Shown here: positions 35,065-42,731 of the stretch, one piece after another | How positions within the stretch are numbered: position 1 is the stretch's first letter | How the letters are laid out: each line of letters opens with the position of its first letter | NCBI RefSeq assembly: GCF_002163755.1 | Contig: NZ_CP015864.1 | Span: 1 to 64,000 of the forward strand | DNA length: 64,000 bases | Origin: Vibrio campbellii CAIM 519 = NBRC 15631 = ATCC 25920 | GTDB taxonomy: Bacteria; Pseudomonadota; Gammaproteobacteria; Enterobacterales; Vibrionaceae | Direction of reading: 5' to 3' | Made by a program: the position numbers and the translations under genes | The notes under the pieces: generated by a model | Database searches by the model: none | What the model was told of the DNA's origin: nothing | Seen by the model: only the letters and a program-made list of their open reading frames with translations

Positions 35065-36156
35065 TCAACCAAGCGCCGGATAATCGGTATAGCCGTGTTC
35101 ATTACCACCAAAAAGCGTAGAGCCATCCAGTTCAGCCAGAGGTTGTTGGTGCTGTAAGCGCGCCACCAAATCTGGGTTAGAAACAAACGGGCGTCCAAAC
35201 GCGACTAAATCCGCATAACCTTTCTCAAGTACCTCGTCAGCACGCTCTTGGGTGTAACTGCCCGCGACGATAATCGTGTTGGTGAAGTATTCGCGCAGCT
35301 CGATACGGAAGCTTTCTGGAATCACCGGAGCGTCGTCCCAATCTGCTTCAGACAGGTGCAAGTACGCAATATCAAGAGCTTGAAGCTGTTTCGATGCATC
35401 GAGGATGGTTGGCACAATGTCTGGGCAGTTCATGTCCTTGAAAGTGATGAATGGTGCGAGTCGTACTCCCACTTTGTTGGCACCGATGGCTTCGCTCACC
35501 GCATCGACCACTTCTAATAAAAAGCGAAGTCGGTTTTCGCGAGTACCGCCGTAGCTGTCGGTTCTTTGGTTTGAATTGGTACGCAGGAACTGGTCAATCA
35601 GGTAACCATTCCCGCCGTGGATTTCGACGCCATCAAAGCCTGATTCCATCGCACGTTTCGCTGCGTGGGCAAAATCCCTTACCACACGGTCAATATCGGC
35701 TTGAGTCATCGCTCGTGGCTCTACACAATCGACCATGTTGCCGTTGCCTTGCTCGTCGGCAATCCACACTTGGGTTTCTACTGGTTTTAGTGCGGATGGG
35801 GCAATAGGCTGTTCCCCTTTTTGGAATCTCGGGTGTGATACACGGCCAACATGCCATAACTGACAAAATATAGCAGCGCCTTGCTCTTTTGCTGCTTGAG
35901 TGACGGTTTTCCAGCCAGCCACTTGTTCATCAGTGTAGACGCCTGGTGTGAACGAGTAACCTTGCGAATCTTCTGAAATCTGGGTGGCTTCAGAGATGAT
36001 TAACCCTGCGGTAGCGCGCTGCTTGTAGTAAGTCGCCATCATTTGGTTTGGAATGTTGCCCGGTTGGCTAGTGCGCGCTCGGGTCATTGGTGCCATGACT
36101 ACGCGGTTTTGTAGAGTCAGTAGTTTCAGCTGTGCTGGTTCAAATAGTTTGCTCAT
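35065..36156 (-). CDS. Old Yellow Enzyme-family alkene reductase (NemA-like)
   Basis: 363 residues. FMN- and NADPH-dependent reduction of activated double bonds such as N-ethylmaleimide or enones is expected. The barrel begins LQNRVVMAPMTRARTSQPG. CQLWHVGRVSHP, the catalytic-site EIHGGNGYLIDQFLR and FGRPFVSNPDL are all intact, as in NemA. It is divergent from a LysR-type regulator with a gap of about 120 bases. The neighbour is the likely controller, probably responding to electrophiles. Confidence 0.92.
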   Translation of the reverse strand: MSKLFEPAQLKLLTLQNRVVMAPMTRARTSQPGNIPNQMMATYYKQRATAGLIISEATQISEDSQGYSFTPGVYTDEQVAGWKTVTQAAKEQGAAIFCQLWHVGRVSHPRFQKGEQPIAPSALKPVETQVWIADEQGNGNMVDCVEPRAMTQADIDRVVRDFAHAAKRAMESGFDGVEIHGGNGYLIDQFLRTNSNQRTDSYGGTRENRLRFLLEVVDAVSEAIGANKVGVRLAPFITFKDMNCPDIVPTILDASKQLQALDIAYLHLSEADWDDAPVIPESFRIELREYFTNTIIVAGSYTQERADEVLEKGYADLVAFGRPFVSNPDLVARLQHQQPLAELDGSTLFGGNEHGYTDYPALG

Positions 36157-36275
36157 TATCTTTTATCCAGTCGTATTTGATGGACTCAGTATATTAGGTA
36201 GAAGAAATTTGATAATTGGGTAATATTTGAATTTATTATTCAGATCAGTCGAATAATGAGGCTTTAGGAGAGAAT

Positions 36276-37199
36276 GTGGACAAGTTTTCGGATATGTCGC
36301 TGTTTGTCAGCATAGTGAAGAACCAAGGGCTGGCGGCGGCTGGCAGAGAGCTCGGCTTATCGCCAGCAACAGTAACGGCAAGATTGCAGTCGCTGGAAGA
36401 CCGTTATGGGGTGAAATTACTTAATCGCAGTACAAGGCATATCTCACTGACGGACTCTGGCGCTATGTACCATCAGGCGTGTCTGGAAATCATCGACAGC
36501 GTTAAAGAGATGGAGAACTTACTCCAAACTGGCACCAAAGAAGTGCGCGGCACACTTAAAATCTCGGCTCCTCGTGATATTGGTAAGCAATATATTTCAC
36601 CAATACTGTCGGAATTTAGTCAGCTCCATCCCGATGTGATCCCTTACCTGTATTTGAACGATAATCTATCCAACTTGGCGGAGTCCGGTTTGGATATTGT
36701 TATCCGATATGGGGAGCTAGCCGACAGTAACCTTATCTCTCGCAAACTGGCGTCCAGTCGCCGAGTGCTTTGCGCTTCTCCTCAGTATTTGGCAAAGAAA
36801 GGCACGCCGATCACGCCACAAGATTTAGCACAGCACGATTGTTTAGCCATGGTCCGCAGCAATGAAGAGTTGAAAACATGGCACTTTCAAGATGAAGAGC
36901 AGCACAACGTTGTTACTGTCGTACCGAAGCGGTTTTCTGATGATGGCGAAGTGATTCGTCAATGGACGTTAGATGGCGCAGGTATTGCGTTGAAATCGAT
37001 TCTCGATGTGCAAGAAGACATTAAACAGCAGCGTTTAGTGACGGTGTTAAATGGCTATATGAAGAACTTCAACGCCTCAACTTCTTCTGCAGGCGCAGAT
37101 TTGAACGTGATTTACCTGAGCCGCCAGTATCAACCCAAGCGACTTCGTTTGTTTTTGAACTTCTTGATTGAGCGTTTTCATAGCCAGTTTCCGGAGTAA
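36276..37199 (+). CDS. LysR-family regulator divergent from the alkene reductase
   Basis: 307 residues. N-terminal HTH MSLFVSIVKNQGLAAAGREL with SPATVTARLQSLEDRYGVKL, of the CrgA/PecT-like subgroup. The effector domain includes LNRSTRHISLTDSGAMY and FNASTSSAGADLNVIYLS. Likely controls the divergent reductase gene. Its stop is only 7 bases from the stop of the convergent nucleotidyltransferase-like gene. Confidence 0.9.
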   Translation: MDKFSDMSLFVSIVKNQGLAAAGRELGLSPATVTARLQSLEDRYGVKLLNRSTRHISLTDSGAMYHQACLEIIDSVKEMENLLQTGTKEVRGTLKISAPRDIGKQYISPILSEFSQLHPDVIPYLYLNDNLSNLAESGLDIVIRYGELADSNLISRKLASSRRVLCASPQYLAKKGTPITPQDLAQHDCLAMVRSNEELKTWHFQDEEQHNVVTVVPKRFSDDGEVIRQWTLDGAGIALKSILDVQEDIKQQRLVTVLNGYMKNFNASTSSAGADLNVIYLSRQYQPKRLRLFLNFLIERFHSQFPE

Positions 37200-37206
37200 G
37201 CAAGGC

Positions 37207-37749
37207 TTAGACGGCAACCTGCAATTGAGGCCATGTGATTAGCCAGTTTTTGGATTCTACCCGAGATTGAAACAGCGTTAATGTTCGCTTGGGATTGTAA
37301 GTAATCTGACTTTCAAACAAAGACTCAATCCCGAACGCTGAAATGCACTCTATCTGGTTTTTTCCGTTCAATCTGGCAGCGACCGCTGTCTCTTTTTCTG
37401 GCCAGTAACTCATCGCATCTAAGGTACTTTGGTATGGCTCATCACCATTCCTTAGGTGCATGTTTGCTTGATTGCGAACTTGCCAGTTGAGCTCTGGCAT
37501 TAGGGCGTTTAGTTGAGCTTCGTATTTGAGGTAGGCTTGTTCGTCCAACTCATTCAGATCGAAATAAACCACATCAAGATCGTTTAATGGTGTTGGATTA
37601 TTCTTTTGATGAAGGTGGTCCCACACTAGGTTTCGTACAAAGCCCGCAGCAATATAACAATCTGGTAAATCTAGCGAGCGGACGCATTGCAATGCTTGAA
37701 TGCGACGTGGATCTTCTGCCAGTAACTGAGCAAGTTTATCTTCAAGCAT
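37207..37749 (-). CDS. Nucleotidyltransferase-family protein (DUF925-like)
   Basis: 180 residues. The N-terminal part has YIAAGFVRNLVWDHLH followed by LNDLDVVYFD, the G(F/S)..N...D.(D/V) pattern of minimal nucleotidyltransferases; the paired aspartates LNDLD and the later YQSTLDAMSYWPEKETAVAA fit COG3575. It lies 2 bases downstream of a YjbR-like gene on the same strand, so they are cotranscribed. Substrate unknown. Confidence 0.8.
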   Translation of the reverse strand: MLEDKLAQLLAEDPRRIQALQCVRSLDLPDCYIAAGFVRNLVWDHLHQKNNPTPLNDLDVVYFDLNELDEQAYLKYEAQLNALMPELNWQVRNQANMHLRNGDEPYQSTLDAMSYWPEKETAVAARLNGKNQIECISAFGIESLFESQITYNPKRTLTLFQSRVESKNWLITWPQLQVAV

Positions 37750-37751
37750 CG

Positions 37752-38129
37752 TTATTGTTTCGCTGGTGGTAGTTCAATGCCTAGTTCATCGCGTTTTCGC
37801 TTACTCAAACCAAGTGCAACTAATCGATAAGATTCTGATAAATAGTACTTTAGCTCTTCGTCTAGGCGTCCTGAGGTTTCCGTTTGCTGAATCCATTTCA
37901 TACCTCGGTTTGCGAAATAAGGGGCAGGAATGTAGCCCTCATAATCACTTAAAAAGTCGAAGTTTAAAGGAGAAGTTTTAAACGTAAATGCCGGCTGCTT
38001 TTCTTTACTCCAACCGCCAATGGCAAATACCTTTCCACCGACTTTCCAAACGTGCGCATCACCCCATTGAACAACATGAGAAGTAGCAGCGAATGAGCCA
38101 CAGAATTGATTAAATTCATCGTATGTCAT
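37752..38129 (-). CDS. MmcQ/YjbR-family protein
   Basis: 125 residues starting MTYDEFNQFCGSF. The family pattern is clear (HVVQWGDAHVWKVGGKVFAI and FLSDYEGYIPAPYFANRGMKW). These small CyaY-like fold proteins may bind DNA, but the role is not established. I chose the ATG at 38129 because AAGG lies 7 bases before it; a TTG two codons earlier is less likely. Operon with the nucleotidyltransferase-like gene. Confidence 0.85.
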   Translation of the reverse strand: MTYDEFNQFCGSFAATSHVVQWGDAHVWKVGGKVFAIGGWSKEKQPAFTFKTSPLNFDFLSDYEGYIPAPYFANRGMKWIQQTETSGRLDEELKYYLSESYRLVALGLSKRKRDELGIELPPAKQ

Positions 38130-38284
38130 GGTCAACCTTAACTTATGAGAATTACGGTGTTGGTTAGGTTAGCACAGGTTGATTGGTCTTGATGTATCAC
38201 GATTCATTGTAAAGCTTTAAAGGTTGGATTCTGTCTGAACTTTTTGCTTTAACTCAGGTAGAGTGAAATTTAAATAATTTTACG

Positions 38285-38521
38285 TTATAGATAATTTGAG
38301 TAATGTGAGCTTTTCTCCTCGTAGGATTGGACTCCTATATCCTTTCTTACGTGATTGCTGAGGTCGTTAATGTAATACCTATCAATATTGATTTTTTTAA
38401 TTAAATTCAATTCATTCAATAGTATAGATTCTATTTTTCGAGTTTTTAACAATATGTTCTTCAATTGAATTTCCTTGTTCGACCATTTGATGTCAGTATT
38501 ATCGAACCAACAAAGCTCCAT
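38285..38521 (-). CDS. Small AT-rich protein with a DUF1127-like C-terminus
   Basis: About 78 residues from the ATG at 38521; a TTG at 38569 would overlap the LysR start. The C-terminal NDLSNHVRKDIGVQSYEE resembles the L.D..LKDIGL..SD ending of DUF1127 proteins, small RNA-binding or regulatory proteins often found next to LysR genes. No ribosome-binding site is evident, so the call is weak. Confidence 0.4.
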   Translation of the reverse strand: MELCWFDNTDIKWSNKEIQLKNILLKTRKIESILLNELNLIKKINIDRYYINDLSNHVRKDIGVQSYEEKSSHYSNYL

Positions 38522-38561
38522 TACGAACAACGATTTATTACAAGTATTATAAGTAGAGATT

Positions 38562-39455
38562 ATGGACAATAGACTTCGCTATCTTTCAGCGCTTCATTAC
38601 TTTGAATCTGCTGCTCGACTAAAAAGTTACAGCAAAGCGGCTGAGGAGCTTTGCATCACTCAGGCTGCGATAAGCCAAAAGTTGAGGCAGTTAGAACAGC
38701 GTTTGAGTTGCAAGCTGTTCATTCGACGTGGACGTGAAATGCATCTGACGGATAAAGGGCAAATTCTTCATCAACACGTTAATGATGGCTTCAAAAACAT
38801 CATTACAGGTCTAAATCGTATTCAAAACGAACCGGTAGAAGGCGTGTTGAATGTGAGTGCTCCACGTTCTTTTTCCACTCGTTGGCTTATGCCAAGGTTA
38901 TGGAAATTTACAATGGAGTACCCACACATTCCTATCCGAATGCAAAACCTCCAGACCATGGACATCAGGCACACTGAAACCGATGTACTTATTTGGCAAG
39001 GTGATGGAGATGCAACCGAATTAGGGTTGGAGCAAGTGACGTTATTTGAAGAAGAAATCTATCCTTACTGCTCTCCGCAACTTGCTGAATCAATAAAGTT
39101 TACCCATCCTGAACAGTTACAACGTTGTTGGCTGATTGACTTCCACTCAGAGGCATTCAATTGGGATCAGTGGTTTAAAGCTGCCAACGTTGATACTCAA
39201 AAAGACAGACTTCAGTGGATGGAGGTTGGCACCTTTGATATGGGAATCAATGCTGTGGTAGCTGGTCACGGGGCGTGCTTAGCAACAGATAGTGTTTGTG
39301 CCGACTTTATTGAAAGAGGTATGCTAGTGAAACCTTTTGATATTGGTTTAAAGCCAGGTGTTCGTTACTCGGTAATTGATGACCCATCTTCTTCGCGCTC
39401 TTTGCGTATCAGTGCGTTTAAAGCGTGGCTAATGAAAGAGCTTTCTTTTAAGTAA
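38562..39455 (+). CDS. LysR-family regulator, GcvA-like
   Basis: 297 residues. The N-terminus RYLSALHYFESAARLKSYSK with CITQAAISQKLRQLEQRL and the segment GVLNVSAPRSFSTRWLMPRL are typical of the GcvA/AmpR subgroup. It is divergent from the small DUF1127-like frame. Nothing enzymatic lies close enough to name a target; a DUF1127 gene as partner would be consistent with other proteobacteria. Confidence 0.88.
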   Translation: MDNRLRYLSALHYFESAARLKSYSKAAEELCITQAAISQKLRQLEQRLSCKLFIRRGREMHLTDKGQILHQHVNDGFKNIITGLNRIQNEPVEGVLNVSAPRSFSTRWLMPRLWKFTMEYPHIPIRMQNLQTMDIRHTETDVLIWQGDGDATELGLEQVTLFEEEIYPYCSPQLAESIKFTHPEQLQRCWLIDFHSEAFNWDQWFKAANVDTQKDRLQWMEVGTFDMGINAVVAGHGACLATDSVCADFIERGMLVKPFDIGLKPGVRYSVIDDPSSSRSLRISAFKAWLMKELSFK

Positions 39456-39897
39456 TCATCAACTTTTGAATTCAAATTTAAGCCGTAGAGACCTGTATGC
39501 TGAGATAGCTATGTAACCAAAAAATATTGTTATTCAAAGTTGAATGTTCAACAGGTTCAAAAATTAGGGGGGCTTAGGTGTCACATAAAAAAGACACACA
39601 TCTGTGTGAAGTTGGCAAGTGTCTATTTGAGAGCTTCTGTTCATTTTTTGTTGGGTTAAATCACATACTGACACATTCAAAATCGGTACATGACCGATGA
39701 AATAACCATATAAAAAGTCATATTTTTGGTGTCACAGATGATTGGCGTATTTTTCCCTAATAAATGCCTAGTCTAACGTGCAAATTATCTGTTAATTCAT
39801 CACGGTGATGAACGTCATATAACTTGATACAGTTTGGCCAATTTAGCGTCTGTGGGGGTGTTTACACACTTCTTCACTGTCATAAGAGCCGAATGGT
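39456..39897. promoter_or_regulatory. Upstream region of the type VI vgrG module
   Basis: 442 bases without a supported gene. It should contain the vgrG promoter and 5' leader. A near-perfect palindrome lies at 39796-39812. Confidence 0.5.
39796..39812. promoter_or_regulatory. Palindrome upstream of vgrG, candidate operator
   Basis: TTCATCAC, one G, GTGATGAA: eight-base arms around a single base, about 85 bases before the vgrG start. It could be a dimeric regulator site or a short hairpin in the leader. Confidence 0.4.
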
Positions 39898-42156
39898 ATG
39901 GTTAATGATGTAAACTTCACCTTTGATGTGTCTGGGTTCTCAGGTGCATTTAAAGTCGAAAGCTTCCGGATTACGGAAACAGTCTCTTCTCCCTTTGAAA
40001 TGAACTTGACGGTGTTGTCCGACGACGATGCCATCACGTTTGAAGCCTTAAGTCGAAAAATGGGCGTCCTGAGCCTGTTCGGTCAAGGTGTAGGAACGGC
40101 TCGCCAGTTTAACGGCAGTATCTCTGAGCTTCGTTACTTAGGCTCTGGCCGCCGCTTCTCGCGTTATCATATTACCTTGGTTCCACACCTCTGGTTTCTC
40201 ACTCAGCGTCAGGACTGTCGTATCTTTCAGATGCAAGCGGCGCCTGACATTATTCGTCAGGTTTTTGATGATGCAGGCATGAGCGATTACCGCTTTGAGC
40301 TGTCAGCGCAATATGAGGCGAAAGAGTACGTTCTTCAATACCGAGAGAACGACCAGCATTTTGTGCAGCGATTAATGGCAGAGCATGGCCTCTGGTATTA
40401 TTTCGAACATAACGAAGCTGAACATACCATGGTCATCGTCGATAGCAACGATGCGATACCAGAGCTTATCAGTTCACCTACTAATGCTTCTTACCTAGGG
40501 CCAGTGATTTATCATGCCCAAGGTGGTGGCACGCCAGATCGAGAACACATCTTCGACCTCGAACAAACGCATCGTACTCGCACTGGCATCGTCAGCTATG
40601 GCGATTACAACTACCTCACGCCGAAAATCCCACAAGGAAAAAGCGCTGATGAAGGCCCGAACTTTGATTTGCAGCGCTACGACTATCTTGGTCGTTACAC
40701 AACGCCAGAATTAGGTCAGCAGCGTGTAACAGAGTGGATGTCCGAATACACGGTGGACAGCCATCAGATTGAAGCTGCGAGCGATATCATGCGTCTCACC
40801 GCAGGCTACAGCTTCGATATCAGCCAGCACCCTCGTTTAGGCATCAACCGTGATTACCTCATGTTGACGGTGATGCACACTGGCTTTAACCCTCGTGTGC
40901 ACGAAGAAGAATCGAGCGATGAGCCTACAACTTATCACAATCAGTTTGTCTGCTTACCACGAGATGTGACATTCCGTGCGCCTAAAATGGCGTCACCTAT
41001 CGTTGATGGCCCTCAAACTGCGGTTGTGGTCGGCCCTGCGGGTGAAGAAATCTACACCGATGAATATGGACGCATCAAAGTTCAGTTCCATTGGGATCGC
41101 TATGCGCAAAGTGATGAGCATAGTTCATGTTGGCTACGTGTCAGTCAATCAATGGCAGCACCCAACTGGGGCGCAGTGTATTTACCTCGCATTGGTCATG
41201 AAGTGATTGTGACCTTCCTAGAGGGTGACCCAGACCGCCCGTTAGTGACGGGGGCGGTGTACAACGGTTTACATACGCCGCCATACCCATTACCAGAAAA
41301 CAAAACACGTACCGTTTTTAGAACCCAAAGCCATAAGGCTGAAGGTTATAACGAAATGTATTTTGAGGATGAGAGTGACCAAGAAGAGGTTCACTTCCGC
41401 GCTCAAAAAGACATGAAGACCAAAGTGCTCAATAACCGTTATCGAGACATCGGTAATGATGAAGAACTAAAGGTCGGCAACAATCAAGAAAACAACATCT
41501 TAGGCGACCGTAAAGAAGTCATTGATGGGCATAAAACCTCCATCACCAAGCAAACCTTTATGGAGCAGGTAGAGAAAGATGTTCACGTTACTTACAACGC
41601 GAATGAATCCGAGAAAATAGCCAACAACCGAGATTTATACATCGACGAAAATCGTCAAACTTTGATTGGTAAAGACGATTCACTGGATGTAGGGCAAGAC
41701 CAAAACACGGTAATCATGGCATCGCGCTCTATTGATGTGGGGGCTGACGATACACATAGTATTGGCAATAACCTCAGTGTCGAAGTCAACGGCAATACCT
41801 CTATCCGCTCTGATGGCGAAACCGCGGTGGTCTCAGCGGATGAAATCAAGGTCCTCGTCGGCGCATCCAGCTTAGTGCTAAAGAGCAGCGGCAACATCCA
41901 TTTAAACGGCACCTCCATTACGATTGATGGTGCGAGTAGTGTCACCGCAACGGGTGGAAAAGTAGACATCAATCCGGGCGGCGCGGCAAACGGTAATAAC
42001 AGGGTTTCTACAAGAAGACCAAGAAAACCATCGCTGGCGATGAAACCGATGCCTGTGATGTCACCCGCGGCGTATGCCGGATTGGTTGAGGAAGGCAGTT
42101 TACTACAAGAAATTTGTGATTGTGGGAGTGGAAGAACATGCCAATTACACAGCTAA
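39898..42156 (+). CDS. vgrG: Type VI secretion tip protein VgrG
   Basis: 752 residues. It forms the trimeric spike at the tip of the Hcp tube. The gp27-like N-terminal domain (FTFDVSGFSGAFKVESFRIT, IFQMQAAPDIIRQVFDDAG) is followed by the gp5 OB domain (TDEYGRIKVQFHWDR, SCWLRVSQSMAAPNWGAVYL, PRIGHEVIVTFLEGDPDRP). A repetitive beta-needle (about 490-700) comes next. The C-terminus ends in a short Pro/Met-rich tail and CDCGSGRTC, without a fused toxin domain. No sheath, Hcp or ATPase genes are nearby, so this is an orphan module served by a T6SS elsewhere. Confidence 0.95.
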   Translation: MVNDVNFTFDVSGFSGAFKVESFRITETVSSPFEMNLTVLSDDDAITFEALSRKMGVLSLFGQGVGTARQFNGSISELRYLGSGRRFSRYHITLVPHLWFLTQRQDCRIFQMQAAPDIIRQVFDDAGMSDYRFELSAQYEAKEYVLQYRENDQHFVQRLMAEHGLWYYFEHNEAEHTMVIVDSNDAIPELISSPTNASYLGPVIYHAQGGGTPDREHIFDLEQTHRTRTGIVSYGDYNYLTPKIPQGKSADEGPNFDLQRYDYLGRYTTPELGQQRVTEWMSEYTVDSHQIEAASDIMRLTAGYSFDISQHPRLGINRDYLMLTVMHTGFNPRVHEEESSDEPTTYHNQFVCLPRDVTFRAPKMASPIVDGPQTAVVVGPAGEEIYTDEYGRIKVQFHWDRYAQSDEHSSCWLRVSQSMAAPNWGAVYLPRIGHEVIVTFLEGDPDRPLVTGAVYNGLHTPPYPLPENKTRTVFRTQSHKAEGYNEMYFEDESDQEEVHFRAQKDMKTKVLNNRYRDIGNDEELKVGNNQENNILGDRKEVIDGHKTSITKQTFMEQVEKDVHVTYNANESEKIANNRDLYIDENRQTLIGKDDSLDVGQDQNTVIMASRSIDVGADDTHSIGNNLSVEVNGNTSIRSDGETAVVSADEIKVLVGASSLVLKSSGNIHLNGTSITIDGASSVTATGGKVDINPGGAANGNNRVSTRRPRKPSLAMKPMPVMSPAAYAGLVEEGSLLQEICDCGSGRTCQLHS

Positions 42157-42731
42157 ACCCTGAATGGGATATTAAACTTATTCCACCATTATTCTCGTCG
42201 GGTGACGAAAAGCTTTACGTGCTGATTGAACCTACATTATGGCCTGAGTGGGAGGAATCGTTATCCGACTGTGAAGCTGTTCCACTTTTTGCTAAAACTC
42301 GATTCGCAGCCGTTGGTAATGGCCCTCTGTTAGTGGAAATTCTCGAGAAACAGAAGCTAGAGACTGTGCAAAACCACCTAGAAGCAACGCCTTCTGGCTG
42401 CCTTGTTGTTACCGCAAATTCGATAGATATAGAAAGTCTTGCCACATCTTTACGAAATCGTCTTTTTGTCCAGCATGGTCAAGCGCAAGCTATGATGCGG
42501 TTTTATGAGCCTCGTAAACTTGTCATGTTCATTGGTTCATTGAATTCGAACCAAAGGCAGCAGTTCTTCCCATTACTGACTCGAATCCAATGGTTTGACC
42601 GGCAGTGGTTGGGCGCTTCATGGCAAACACCAGAGAAGAGTCAGAATATTCCAGTGACTTGGGATCTAACGCCGTCACAAATACAAACCATGAACTTAAT
42701 CTCAGCCCATTGGCAAGGAGTGAGCGCCTAA
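42138..42731 (+). CDS. DUF4123 type VI effector adaptor/chaperone
   Basis: 197 residues starting MPITQLNPEWDIKL. The DUF4123 core is recognisable (LVVTANSIDIESLATSLRNR, then AMMRFYEPRKLVMFI), ending in a helical tail. Such proteins load a cognate effector onto VgrG. The start lies inside the 3' end of vgrG (19-base overlap) with GGAAGA upstream, and its stop overlaps the effector start as TAATG. That places it tightly between spike and cargo. The earlier ATG at 42120 is unlikely. Confidence 0.88.
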   Translation: MPITQLNPEWDIKLIPPLFSSGDEKLYVLIEPTLWPEWEESLSDCEAVPLFAKTRFAAVGNGPLLVEILEKQKLETVQNHLEATPSGCLVVTANSIDIESLATSLRNRLFVQHGQAQAMMRFYEPRKLVMFIGSLNSNQRQQFFPLLTRIQWFDRQWLGASWQTPEKSQNIPVTWDLTPSQIQTMNLISAHWQGVSA

